Source of the DNA: Nansenia antarctica
Taxonomy: Eukaryota; Chordata; Actinopteri; Argentiniformes; Microstomatidae
Reading direction: 5' to 3'
NCBI GenBank assembly: GCA_963989245.1
Contig: CAXDII010000003.1
Coordinates: 620,001 to 684,000 of the forward strand
DNA: 64,000 nt
Shown: piece after piece, positions 51,936 through 63,420 of the stretch
Position numbering within the stretch: position 1 is the stretch's first letter
Layout: each line of letters opens with the position of its first letter
Position numbers and translations under genes: made by a program
Notes under the pieces: model-generated
The model's input: the letters and a program-made list of their open reading frames with translations, nothing else
Database searches by the model: none
Told to the model about the DNA's origin: nothing

Positions 51936-52300
51936 AGAAGAGGCGGCCCCAGGTCATCCAGGAGTTCCAGAGCCCCGCTCCTGACGGCCCCACGATCATG
52001 CTGCTGTCACTCAAAGCTGGCGGGGTGGGACTCAACCTGACAGCCGCCTCCCGTGTTTTCCTCATGGATCCAGCGTGGAACCCTGCAGCAGAGGACCAGT
52101 GTGTGGATCGCTGTCACCGCCTGGGCCAGAAGAGAGAAGCCTTCATCACCAAGTTCATCGTGAAGGACTCTGTGGAGGAGAACATGGTGAAGATTCAGAG
52201 GCAGAAGCAGGATCTGGTGGACAAGGCTTTCGGCTCCAAGAACCCCACCGACAAGAAGGCGTCACGCATTAATGAAATAAAAGCCCACATGGAGCTGTAG
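51936..52300 (+). pseudogene. hltf: HLTF C-terminal segment (SNF2 helicase motifs V-VI to the stop)
   Basis: About 120 codons: VIQEFQSPAPDGP, then MLLSLKAGGVGLNLTAASRV (motif V), VFLMDPAWNPAAEDQ, DRCHRLGQKR (motif VI), and the C-terminal KFIVKDSVEENMVKIQ to the stop at 52298-52300. HLTF is a SNF2-family helicase and ubiquitin ligase in DNA-damage tolerance. No upstream HLTF exons are visible, and the 5' border is a purine-rich tract lacking a normal splice acceptor, so this may be a duplicated fragment rather than the working gene. A genuine last exon cannot be excluded. Confidence 0.75.
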
Positions 52301-52642
52301 ACGTCCCTACGTATGGGAACCTTGTTAAGAAATTCCCATTTTGAAGTTTAGTTTTGATACTGTTTGTTGTGGAATGTTCTCTCAGCACATAGTCCATCGT
52401 TACATTCCCACTCACCACACTGCCCTTGGTTAACAAGTCTCATGATACATTTACATTTTTGGGCATTTAACAGATGCCTTTATCCAAAGCGACTTTTCTT
52501 TTTGGGGATTGATGTGTGGTTTCATGTATGTGGGAATAAATGTTTTAAGTGACAAACCAAAAAAACAAAAACAAACAAAATATATTTACAAAATAAATAC
52601 ATCTTTCTTCTAATTCTAATAGATGCGTTTTCATTATTGTTA
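52301..52642 (+). other. HLTF-like 3' UTR with AATAAA and a conserved fish repeat
   Basis: A TTTACATTTTTGGGCATTTA...CCAAAGCGACTT stretch (52449-52496) is a widespread fish repeat tail, also seen near 47780. AATAAA occurs at about 52534, followed by A-rich sequence. Confidence 0.5.
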
Positions 52643-53176
52643 CCGCTGCTTCATAGGTCTGAATAACACTGACAGGCTTTATATGTGTCCCTTGAACAGA
52701 GCTTGTATAGAAAAATTATAGCATGCATCATAGGAAGGTGCCTGGGCGCCGCGCAATGATAATTTCCGTCGTTTTCAGTGAAAATAATTTTGTCACCTTT
52801 TTGGGCCAGCACCCCTGCATTCCCCAAAAATGTGATAGAAATGAGCCATTGAATTGTTGCACTCTCTCCAGCAATTCCCAGTTCCCGGTGTACCATTCTG
52901 TAAGTATTTTCTTCGTGGGGTAATAAAAAACCTAATAATGTTCTTCCATGAAAATCCTCTCCATTGTCCAGAGCTAGAGGTGGTGGATTGTATTTTACAT
53001 ATGTTCAACCATTCTTCCTCAGTTAGGACTATGTTTGCTTCCTTCTCCCACTTATCCCTAACATATAAGGTGGAGTGATTCTTGGTGGACTGTATACTCT
53101 TCTGTATAATTCTTGACACCAGTTTCTTGTGGGTGTTGCCCTTATACGCATCAATAAAAATGTTGACGAGACTCAT
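52643..53176 (-). pseudogene. L1-like ORF2 C-terminal fragment
   Basis: On the minus strand: YVRDKWEKEANIVLTEEEW, then FFITPRRKYLQNGTPG and CWRECNNSMAHFYHIFGEC, the same Cys/His motif as at 51237. Truncated on both sides. Confidence 0.7.
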
Positions 53177-53828
53177 TTCAGAAACCTCATTATTCTTTAT
53201 ATTCTTATAGAAGTAGTAATGCCTCAGTTGTAAATACCTGTAGAAATCTTGTTTCTCTAGGTTGTGATTATCAATAAGTTATTGAAAGGCCTGTATTGGA
53301 TGAAATTAGGTAGGGATGTCCCGATCCCATTTTTTCACTACCGATACCTGGGCTTCAGGTATCTGCGATACCGATATCAATCCGATATTTGTATTTATTG
53401 TTTTACTCCTGAATAATAACAAATACTTCCCCAGTATAGTCCACAACATTTGGCTATTAAAGACTGCCAGCCTTTATTCAAGAAACAAAAACAGTACTCA
53501 CTGAGTCTGTTACTCACTACTCAGTAACCAACTGGTTTGGGGAACGCCTCCTGCGTGTCCTCATCAGAAACTGAATTACACTGCGCCAGCCCATTGGCTG
53601 GCCCAGGCGACGCTTGTGTCACGAGGGACGGGACCCTCCGCCTATATAACACGTACACACGGCATTCAAAAGCCTTTGCTGTCTTCTCACTGGAGCTGTG
53701 CGGGTGGCTAGAGCTAAACAGTCCACAGATACGAGCGACCACAACACACACACACTGTATGGAAAGTTTGAGCGGCAGTGACGGCCGCGCGCTGCACTTT
53801 ATTCCTGATTATTTTGAACGTCTCGCTC
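53177..53828. other. Non-coding; possible promoter and first exon
   Basis: GGATGTCCCGATCC...ACCGATACC near 53318-53395 is a common fish repeat. TATATAA at about 53644 lies 115 bases before an ATG at 53759 (MESLSGSDGRALHFIPDYF), whose frame runs straight into the minisatellite. I cannot identify a gene. Confidence 0.3.
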
Positions 53829-54030
53829 AGCCCGTCAGTGACGGTGCAGTGTGTGTGTGTGTTAGCCCGTCAGTGACGGTGCAGTGTGTGTGTGTGTTAG
53901 CCCGTCAGTGACGGTGCAGTGTGTGTGTGTTAGCCCGTCAGTGACGGTGCAGTGTGTGTGTGTTAGCCCGTCAGTGACGGTGCAGTGTGTGTGTGTTAGC
54001 CCGTCAGTGACGGTGCAATGTGTGTGTGTT
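53829..54030. repeat. 33-35 bp minisatellite with a palindromic core
   Basis: Six units of AGCCCGTCAGTGACGGTGCA plus a GT run of variable length. Each unit has the palindrome CGTCAGTGACG. Confidence 0.95.
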
Positions 54031-54123
54031 AGCCCTGCTGAGCCGTGCTGTACATTAACAAACACGTTTGTACAGCTGTTCCTTTGTGTCGACCTCCCTC
54101 TGTGCCTAGAGACTCTTACACTA

Positions 54124-54228
54124 ACGTTACCACCAGGTGCTAGCTAGCTACGGTAGCTAACGTTACCACCAGGTGCTGGCTAGCTACGGTGGCTAACGTT
54201 ACCACCAGGTGCTAGCTAACTAAGGTAG
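54124..54228. repeat. Left part of a ~36-bp minisatellite
   Basis: Units contain GTTACCACCAGGTGCTAGCT and CTACGGTAGCTAAC. It is the same array as 60726-61134, split by ERV2. Confidence 0.92.
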
Positions 54229-54530
54229 TGTAGTATATTTCTGTAGTATGTATGATCTATGTATGAATATGTGGTATGTTTTAGACACACACACATGCCA
54301 GGGCATGCAGGGACACAGATGACCAGCAGGGACCTTTGGGGGGTGGGCAGGGACACACATGCACGCTGGCCCCTCCCCTCTGGAGGGGAACGGGGAGAGA
54401 GACACGACAAGCGCTCTCTTGCAGCCCAGGATCCACGGGGAACAGATGTAATGTATAAACCTGCCTGTAACTAATTAAATTATCTTAAACTAACTGTTCT
54501 TTGATTCATAATCAATAAGAATACACGACA
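54229..54530 (+). repeat. ERV2 5' LTR
   Basis: 302 bp, begins TGTAGTATATTTCTG and ends ACACGACA. No obvious TATA box; TGTATAAACC at about 54453 may serve. AATAAG near the end may act in 3' processing. Confidence 0.93.
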
Positions 54531-56204
54531 GTAAATGGCGAGCAAGCGACGGAGATAAATGTAACTTAATTTACAGTATTTTGCGAACTTCAATCTAACA
54601 AAGAAGGTAGATTTTCTGCAGAAATCTCTCTCTAGTCGATTGGTGTGTTTAAAATAAACTGTAAATCTCAGATAAGTTATAGTCAAAAGAATCTGTGTAA
54701 CGGTAATCTTGTTGGAATAGATGCAAACTTTTCATAAATCTTTGATGGGTGGATTGTGAGAGCCGGACTTGGAAGCCCGTTTTTTGTAAAATATAGTGTT
54801 TAATGGTAAGGTTTGTTTGTACGGTATTGGAATATCGTGTGTGTTTGTGTAAAATTCGGTGAGGTTGTGTTTATGTGTTGGAGTGTGGGTGGACTCGGTA
54901 GTCTATTTTGTATTGTAGCAGAGAGTACGCCATTACTCTTTGTCTGTGTGAGAGGACGCCGTTGTGTGGGCGGCCATTTGCAGTGTGTCAGAGCAGCGGA
55001 GTTTAGACGCCATTTTTATGAGGGAAACGTGACGCCATTTGCAGTGTGTCAGAGAGTCTATTCTTAGACGCCATCTTTATGAGGGAAACGTGAACGTAGG
55101 ATATTTGAATGAGATCTGCCTCTGGCCTTTAGGCTTCGGACACGTAGGGGGATTGCGTGTGATTGTTGCATTACATAGACTATAGAGAAAAGATAGAGAT
55201 ATAGTGAATTGATCTCGGGGTGTTTTAAATAGTTTAGAGTTACGGTTAAAACATTCATAGCCTTGGCTAAGAGTTGGCGCATGCGCAATCGATGCGCGTT
55301 AGCCGGAGCACAGCTCCATCTGCTGGTCGAAATACGACAATACATTTTAAAACACTAAATCCTCAGGGAAATGCAGCTGAGGTCGATGAAATAGTCTTTT
55401 ACAATGATAAATGGATGGTTACTTCAATTAATTTAAGTAATTACAAATTGATTGAATTAATTATTCAGATTATTTCATTTTCAGTTTTTACAAAACTTTG
55501 ATCAATTGGTTTATAGTGGTCTAGGGATGACGTTTTCTTCCACAGGATTACATCAATGAAGTAAATGACTAAGTCTAGTTAATTGTGCATTCCTTCCGAG
55601 TAGCAAGTCGATTTCCTTACAGATTGTAATGAATAATTAATCATTTTATTCCTTCCAAATGACAAGTCGATTTCTTTAAGTGTGTAATTAATAATTAATC
55701 ATTCATTCTTTTCCAAATAACAAGTCGATTTCTCTACAGGTTATAATTAATATTTGTAATTTACATCTTTTATTTTAGTTAGGTCATTTCCACAGTGTTT
55801 GATTAAGGAATAGCAGAATAGTACATATTTGATAGTTGAAGCAGTAAAAGGGTTTTTGTGGATCGGTGAATACTTAGGTGTTGATCAGCCTTTGTGATTT
55901 AATAATTGTGTTGACCAGAACTGTAATTAGTATTGAATGAGTAATTAAGTGACACATTCATAAACAATTAGGAAACACATTTAAGTATAAAGTACTTACA
56001 CAGCTATTAGATTTAAGTTAATACTGCACTGACATACACAAGAGGCAAGTCTGTTATTCTGAAGTTGCAGGGTTTTTGTGGGGATGGTCAATACAGTTAT
56101 ATTGGACTAGCATTTGTTTAGCAAACAAGACAAAATAAGGTGGGTTGTAAGAAGCGTACACCTTATCTAATATAGAATATTGTCAGCATATTGAGCCAAG
56201 TAGA
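54531..56204 (+). other. ERV2 leader with tandem repeats
   Basis: About 1.7 kb without a gene. TGGCGAGCAAGCGACGG four bases after the LTR is in the PBS position and resembles the ERV1 tRNA-Arg site only at its start. Repeats: GACGCCATTTTTATGAGGGA-type units (55007-55095) and ACAAGTCGATTTC units (55600-55740), the latter shared with ERV1. Confidence 0.7.
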
Positions 56205-57887
56205 ATGGGGTCGAATTCCACGAAGCTGTTAAAAGATATTAGTGAACATCGTGGAATGTTGGCTACGTTATCCCCTATGGCTGTAGTGGAAAAAATGAAT
56301 CCTCTTGTTAGGGAAATTAGCAAAATGTCTACGAAATGGAATAGCCGTTGGGCATACATTGAACAGCCGTGGCCGAAAGAGGGCAGCATTAATTTACAAT
56401 TAATTGCAACATTGGAAATACTTATCAATGGGCACAAAGCACATCAAAGAGGAAAGATTAGATCAGAGAAACGCAAGTTAGAGTTAGCTATTTTAGATCT
56501 ATTTAAGGTAGAGGGACAGAAAATAGCTCAGTGTCCTGCCCCCAGTCCCCCTCCATATGCTAAGGCACTGGAGGATCATTCCCAGAAGAAGAAGAAGGAG
56601 CCAAGGGGAAAAGGGGACGACAGGAGTGACGAGGAAGATGACAGCGAAGATGGCAGTGCAGACTCAAGTGATGACGACAATGCAGATGGAGGCTACAACT
56701 CGCAGGTCAGGAAGATGATAGCCACAGCCGAAAGGAAAGGTGGGAGAAGACGCCCGGAGAAAGAGGGAGATTGTCACCGAATGTCATCAAATACATTAAA
56801 GAACTGTCCAGTGCTGATTCGGGGTAACAAGATGGAATATCATCCGTGGCATCATACAGATTTGTCTGAAGTGATCGAGAAACTCCCAGTTCTTCAAGAG
56901 GGAGGACATTCGTGGACGCGACAGGTCGACGTGATACTGATAGGAACGCAGGTCGCGATGGGAGACCTGAAAAGACTCTTAGCTTTTATTGCAGGATTGG
57001 ATACAATGCAGGAAATATTGATGAAGGCAGGACTTCATAGATATATCAATACATCAGTTTATGATCCAGAGCTTTTCGCAGCAAACAGAGGCAAACTGTG
57101 GAAAGCAATCAGGGAGATCTACCCTACTCACATTCACCCAGACAATATCATTGTGAAGCCACTGGGGGGGGATGAGAATCCCAGGGGTTATATTGCCCGT
57201 ATGCACTCTCAATGGAGAAGTGTGACAGGGAAAGACGCTGAAGATAACCCCTTAGAAAAATCCATAATCAGGGAAAAAATACAAGAAGGGCTTCCTACCC
57301 CAGTTAAGGATAAGCTAGCAGAAGTGGTGGGGCTACGACACATGAACAAAGCTGTTTATATAGACCACGTATCTCATCAAGTTGAGTTATATCGAAAGAA
57401 CATTCAGATACAGAAGGCACGAGACGAAGAATCCCTCAGAATATTGACTCATTTGCAATTGACTGAAAGCGAGAGGAACATAGAGGGAGTGCAGGCTTTA
57501 GCCCCACAGCAACAGCCACCTGGAGTGCAGACTGCTACTTACCAGTCCTACTCACAGGGGCCACAAGGGGGGTATCCTGCTACTTACCAGTCCTACCCAC
57601 AGGGGCCACAAGGGGGGTATCCATACCCACAAGGGCCACCAGGGGTGCAAGCGGTTCCCTACCAGATGTACACACAGCCTGGCCAAGGACCACCACCAGG
57701 GGGATGGACAGCAGCAGGGAAGGAGATGCTAGAACCATGCCAATGTGACCAGAATGGACATCTAGCCTGTGCCTGCTGCAACAGGCCCCAGGGGGGCGCA
57801 GGGGGGAGCCAAGGAGGAGGATATTGGCCCCCTACTACACCTGCTCCAGGAGTGATGAACCCTTACGGAGGCCCAGCAGCTGGCCTA
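56205..57887 (+). CDS. gag: ERV2 Gag
   Basis: 561 residues, starting MGSNST (myristoylation signal) and similar to ERV1 Gag over its length but with a shorter charged section. PPPY at about residues 119-122 is kept. The zinc knuckle region reads CQCDQNGHLACAC, one residue short between the first two cysteines compared with ERV1, so it is probably non-functional. The stop TAG at 57888 has the same following bases as ERV1. Confidence 0.88.
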
Positions 57888-57890
57888 TAG

Positions 57891-59765
57891 GGGTGCCCAC
57901 AAGATCCGAGTGGGAGGTGCCAGCTGGTGGTGACACAGAAGCCTGAAGGCGCCACGCACCTCCCTATCTCTAGAGAATATGTGAAGACAATCGGATTTGA
58001 GGGAATTAAACAGCTGATTCCTACAACTGAGCTTGTAGACTTAGAGTACAAGGGACAGAGAGCAACTCTGTCAACACTTGTGTCAGAACACACGCCAACA
58101 GGGCTGCTAGGGAGAGATGCTCTATGCCAATTGAACTGTACAGTAAAATGCACACCTGACAGCGGTGCTCAGGTTCCATCGACAGCCAAAGTGATTAAGC
58201 ATAGAACAGACCTACAAGCTTTGCCTTTAAAGGGAGCTGATATAGAATATTGGGTTGATGGGTCTTGTTACGGGGTAGGAGAAACGTTGTGCGCTGGGTA
58301 TTCCTTAGTTAAAGCACAGAATTCAAAGTTTATTGTAGAACAGGCTGAGGCAGTTCCTCAGCCTTGCTCGGCTCAGTTGGCTGAATTGATTGCCCTCACA
58401 GAAGCATGCAACTTGGGAACCGGACGGAGAGTGACAGTATACACCGACTCTGCCTATGCACATAATGTTTGTCATTTTAATGGAGCTGTATGGAGGGGGC
58501 GGGGTTTTAAGAGAACTGATGGTACGCCTATACAGCATCACGCACAGATCATGAAGCTGTTACAAGCCATGATGAAGCCAAAGGAATTAGCTATAGTGAA
58601 GTGTGCCACACACAGGTCTGACTCATCACATGTCACACAAGGTAACAGGGCTGCAGAAGATGCAGCCAAAGCCATTACAGGAGCAGACAAGGCAGGTAAA
58701 GGTCTTCTGGTCACACATGAAAAGCAATTACAGGGCATGGTCACACTTGAGGATTTATTGATGTTACAGAGTAGAGTAACTACGTTAGACAAGAGCGTTT
58801 GGCTAGCAAGGGGGGCAAGTCAGGATGACACAGGTCTATGGAGGAATCATGAGGGGTTGGTTGTAGCACCCTCAGATTTATTAGGCATGTTAATACAGGA
58901 AGCTCATGGATTAGCACATGTGGCTAGGGGGGAGGTGAGACGCAAGATCACCAAGAAATATGGGTTTTGGAGTCCATATTTGATGGAACAGATTGACCAT
59001 GCTTTAGGTCAATGTGGGGTCTGTTGGAGAAACAACATCAGAGTGGGTACACCAGTGGTGTCTGGGCATATCCCTACCCCAATAGGGCCACGGGTGGTGG
59101 ACAGGGGGGTGGATGTACAGAGTAGGCAGGATGTTGTGCCAACAGGTGCCGAGGTCCCCAGAGAACCTGAGAAGGAGGAGCTACGAGGAGATGCTGTGGT
59201 GTTGCCAGAGCCAGTGGCAATGCCAGTGTTACAGCCAGTGACATTACCGGCAGTGCCTGAAACCGAGGGTACAGCGGAAAGCTGTCCAGATGCCAATGAA
59301 CCAGAAACCAACGAAGCAGAGAGTGTTGACAGTCTGGAGGTCCAGCCTGGGGGTGTCCAAAGCCTGGACACCTGTGCTACTGGGGATGCTGGCGAGTGCC
59401 TGCACCATGCTTCAGATGATGCTGAGGGCGACTCCCCAGACCTTGATCAGCGTGGGAGGGGACCAGGCGGCTGCCTTAACCTCAATGACACTGACGGACG
59501 ACGACCAGTTAGGAAAAGATTAAAGACTATGAATAGGGTAGTGAAGCAGCAGATCAAAGGGAACGACGGGAATGGACAGCAGATGATAGCATGGCTGGAA
59601 ACGGTCTTAGGGGCATGGGAAACTTATTTTGCCAAGATAGGAGCACCTATTATAGCAGACATGATTTTTGACTTTCTTAGGAGGCAGGGCCTCATTGACT
59701 GTTTTTGGAAAATCAGTCACTCAGTCCACGTTAATGAACTTTTCAGAAGACTAGTCCTCACCTGA
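57891..59765 (+). pseudogene. ERV2 pro-pol remnant
   Basis: In frame with gag through the TAG. The region matching the first ~25 protease residues lacks the DSGA active site, the rest (GLLGRDALCQL) persists. A jump near 58165 goes to a scrap of RT (VPSTAKV), then directly to RNase H (VDGSCYG, ELIALTEA, YTDSAYAHN) and the integrase zinc domain (HGLAHV...CGVCW). The integrase core is deleted near 59090. The C-terminal ~220 residues are acidic and then hydrophobic (MIAWLETVLGAWETYF), not recognised. Remarkably it is one open frame of 612 codons from 57927. Confidence 0.85.
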
Positions 59766-60423
59766 GGTGAAGATCTATGCATTAATGCATTCCCTTTGTC
59801 CTATGCTTACTGTTGGAAAATTATGTGTTATGATAACTGAATGTCATTATTTGTGTATTGTTTGTTTGTTTCTATATCGTGTGTTTGAGGTCAGTTGAGA
59901 AGTGATGTGGTGGTTATACAAAGCTAGGAGAGAGGTTCTGTTCCTAGCGCAACGAAAATGGAAAGCTCCCTGACTATGGAAGTGTTATCAATCTGAGACA
60001 GCGGTAAAGGCTGTTCTCCAACTGGGTACAAGTGCTAGTAACCTCTGACCCCGACGCTTCAAGGACAAAGAAAACATCGGTCGTTGGAAGTTTCTGTATT
60101 GATTTGTGCATGATAAACTGTGTTTAGTTTAATTGTGATTGTTATTTTCAAAATTCTTTTTATTATTGATTGTTTTCTATTTTTTGTTTATGATATCTTT
60201 GGTTCCTAATACTGGTCCTGGGTTGGTCTGTGTTATTGTGCTTCTTGTGTTGTGTGTTGGTGTAGTTTTTCTGTCTGTTGTTGTTTATTTTTTAATTTTT
60301 AATTTTATTTTACAAAAAAAAAAAAAAAAAAATTTTGGGATGTTTTGTGGGGTTTTGTGTTTTTGTTTTTGTTTTATGGTAGTTTAGTTTCGGAACACCC
60401 TCTGGGTGGTCCGAGGGGGGATG
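59766..60423 (+). other. ERV2 3' non-coding region and PPT
   Basis: No gene. 59930-60100 matches ERV1 26210-26400 (GCTGTTCTCCAACTGGGT, AAAGAAAACATCGGTCG). A poly(A) run lies at 60313-60331. PPT at 60410-60423. Confidence 0.7.
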
Positions 60424-60725
60424 TGTAGTATATTTCTGTAGTATGTATGATCTATGTATGAATATGTGGTATGTTTTAGACACACACACATGCCAGGGCA
60501 TGCAGGGACACAGATGACCAGCAGGGACCTTTGGGGGGTGGGCAGGGACACACATGCACGCTGGCCCCTCCCCTCTGGAGGGGAACGGGGAGAGAGACAC
60601 GACAAGCGCTCTCTTGCAGCCCAGGATCCACGGGGAACAGATGTAATGTATAAACCTGCCTGTAACTAATTAAATTATCTTAAACTAACTGTTCTTTGAT
60701 TCATAATCAATAAGAATACACGACA
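60424..60725 (+). repeat. ERV2 3' LTR
   Basis: 302 bp, no difference from the 5' LTR found by eye. Confidence 0.93.
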
Positions 60726-61134
60726 GTAGCTAATGTTACCACCAGGTGCTAGTTAACTAAGGTAGCTAATGTTACCACCAGGTGCTGGCTAGCTACGGTG
60801 GCTAACGTTACCACCAGGTGCTAGCTAACTAAGGTAGCTAATGTTACCACCAGGTGCTAGCTAGCTACGGTAGCTAATGTTACCACCAGGTGCTAGCTAG
60901 CTACGGTAGCTAACGTTACCACCAGGTGCCGGCCAGCTACGGTAGCTAATGTTACCACCAGGTGCTAGCTAGCTACGGTAGCTAATGTTACCACCAGGTG
61001 CTAGCTAGCTACGGTAGCTAATGTTACCACCAGGTGCTAGCTAGCTACGGTAGCTAACGTTACCACCAGGTGCCGGCCAGCTACGGTAGCTAATGTTACC
61101 ACCAGGTGCTAGCTAGCTACGGTAGCTAACGTTA
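60726..61134. repeat. Right part of the ~36-bp minisatellite
   Basis: About eleven units of GTTACCACCAGGTGCTAGCT plus AGCTACGGTAGCTAA with small variants (GCCGGCCAGC in two). Continuous with 54124-54228 before ERV2 inserted. Confidence 0.95.
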
Positions 61135-61469
61135 CCGATGCATCATCAGACAGAAATGAGCAACTGCGACTCCGCTGGCCGAAGGGTGAAAGAGGAGAAA
61201 CGCTTTGAAATGGATACCATTTCCACCGACATAAGAAATATTGCCTCTCACGTAGGCTATTATGAAGGAGTGCACACAAAGGATACGTGCACACTGCACA
61301 TATCGTATTCGTCCATGTGCTATACGCATCACACTATATACATATATATTTACTGTTCATATCATATTGATATTCATGCAAATATATTTACTTTTTACAT
61401 TCATATTCATTGCATGTATAGCGCGAGGTTGACCACCGTCCGCATTGACTTCACAGTAATGTATGTCTT
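61135..61469. other. Unassigned sequence
   Basis: A short frame from 61138 (MHHQTEMSNCDSAG) has no recognisable homology; the right half is A/T-rich with (TA) runs. I see no supported feature. Confidence 0.3.
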
Positions 61470-61727
61470 TGAATGAATGAATGGTCTTTATTGTCATTGC
61501 TATAGTACAGGTACCAAACAACGAAATTTAGGAGGGATGGCTCCCCTGGTGCTAGGAAAGAAAAAAAAACACAAGGGAAGGAGCTGGTTTACATAAATAA
61601 AGGCTATGTACACTATCCACTATACTATACTGTACAGATAGACGACTAGGGTTGTCATATTGCACATAGTGTTATTGCACATTTGAAGTGTCGCAGTTTG
61701 CAGGCTAGAAATGTACATATTTGTGCC
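61470..61727 (-). mobile_element. LINE 3' UTR fragment
   Basis: The reverse complement matches the 3' end of the LINE at 43553-46002, including CACCAGGGGAGCC, the AATAAAGACCATTC end and the (ATTC) tail at 61470. Only about 260 bases remain. Confidence 0.85.
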
Positions 61728-63420
61728 TCTACTACTTTATAAGGGTAACATTCCCGATAAGTCCAATGATTGCAATATCCATACAGTGAAGAACATGAAC
61801 AGGCCCACTGTAGACAATTGACTATCATCCCCAAGTAGGCCTGTATGCATGTTATTTAATTATCTTGTATCCACCTAAGGTAAGGTGACCAGATTTCTCA
61901 GATGCAATCTGGGGACATTTCCAACTTTTTAGGAAAAATGTATACATTTTATCATGATGAAATACAGAAACGGGGACAATTGCTGTTTCATTTATTTTGA
62001 CCTTATTTTGACCAATGTATACACATTCAAGCAAGAATACTCAAGTGTAACAACTGGAATGTGCCTCTCAACATTAGTGTCAGTGTACTGTAAGTGGTAT
62101 TAAAAGTAATTCTTAGAACTGTTCAGGTTGACGAGCCAACCAAAGCTGTTCTGGTTGCATTATGGATGATGTGGGCAGGACAACCCAAGCCAATCACCTC
62201 CCGCTGCAGAGAATCTTTTACTTTGGTGTGGACATTGACCCTCCCTGCCCTATTCAGGCCCCCAAAGTTTGTGTTTGTATTATCTGCAGAGAATGCCACC
62301 ACTTTGTTCTGAAGAGTGTATTTCTCTATGACAACAAAGATCTCACTATCTCACTCCATGTTTTTCCCAGGAAATCAATAGGACACATGCTGTATTTCTC
62401 GACTACATCAATATGCTATTATATGTGTCCACATCCGTGCCAGTATTGGGAAACAAGCTTTGATATTTTAGGCTATCTGATATTTTCATTCGTAGGCTAG
62501 TGGCCACAATATTATTCAGTGTGTAGCTGGAAAACAAAGTGTCCTGTCCTCCATAAGTATGGGAAAGAGGAACATGTTATCTTCTTTTAGCTCTACACTC
62601 CAACAGTTACTATGGAGTCAAAGTAGAGATTCTCAGCCTTAATTCAATGTTGTTGCTTTCAGATTGGTTCCACCATTTAGAAAGACCATTTAAAAAAACA
62701 AAAAAAAACATGCTCCCCCTTTTTCAGGGCTTCAAAAGTACTGAAAAAAGTCTAAATAAAGCTCTCATGTTCAGTATTTTGGTCGTCAGTGATCCTTGTT
62801 GTTGGCCAGTTGACGACTGTGGTTACACGTCTTCATCTTGAATATCGTCAAGGCAACCCAGTTGGTCAGCCCTTCAACATGTGTTAGAGTGTTTTTCTAG
62901 GGGGTGGGGGGCGTGTGTGTGTGTGTGTGTGTGGGGGGGGGGGGGGGCTAATTAGAACCCATTCTCCAAGTCCCGGACCAAATGGAGCAATTATCTGGCC
63001 TAGCGGGTAGATCATTCCCTCCCATTCATCTCTCACTGTCAGCAGGGTACCCCCCCTCCCCCCCCACCACCACCACCACCATCACCACTGTGGGCTGTGT
63101 GTATGTGTATGCAGAGGTGGGGGGGGGCTGCCGACAATGACCCCCTCCACCATACACTCACGTTCACACTCACGCTCGCACACACACACACACACCTACA
63201 CAGACACACACACGCACACACACACAACACACCTACACACACACACACACACCCTCTAACACTCCCCCAACGGTCTCCTATAGCAACGGCCAACACGGTG
63301 GGATCACCTGGTCGATAAGTTCTTCCGTGGCTGTCACATACCGATGAGAAAGTCCAGAACAACGGCCGCTCCGTCTCAAAATGCCGCCGCCATTACCGAA
63401 ACGGCAAAGGAAAAGGACAA
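61728..63420. other. Unassigned, low-complexity rich
   Basis: No gene is supported. 62911-62947 is (GT)n followed by poly(G), 63046-63080 is C-rich with CCA repeats, and 63170-63255 is a CA-rich microsatellite. Short open frames at 62094-62500 show no recognisable motif. Confidence 0.5.

Larger units (their letters stand above)
54229..60725 (+). mobile_element. Endogenous retrovirus ERV2, internally deleted relative of ERV1
   Basis: Two 302-bp LTRs (54229-54530 and 60424-60725) that look identical, and a 4-bp duplication GTAG (54225-54228 and 60726-60729). gag is open; pro-pol is reduced to part of protease, RNase H and the integrase zinc domain; env is essentially gone. LTR ends (TGTAGTATATTT...CGACA) and PPT match ERV1, but LTR interiors differ. 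Recent insertion of an already defective genome is the simplest reading. Confidence 0.93.

Noticed and set aside
53829..54030. CRISPR-like spaced repeats
   Set aside because: Units are directly tandem with only a variable GT run between cores, in a vertebrate genome; this is a minisatellite. The same applies to 60726-61134.
54531..54560. Confident primer-binding site in ERV2
   Set aside because: TGGCGAGCAAGCGACGG is in the right place but matches the ERV1 tRNA-Arg site only in the first bases, and I cannot match it to another tRNA without a search.
62094..62500. Short overlapping plus-strand frames
   Set aside because: No recognisable motif, no splice context, and base composition like the surrounding non-coding DNA.
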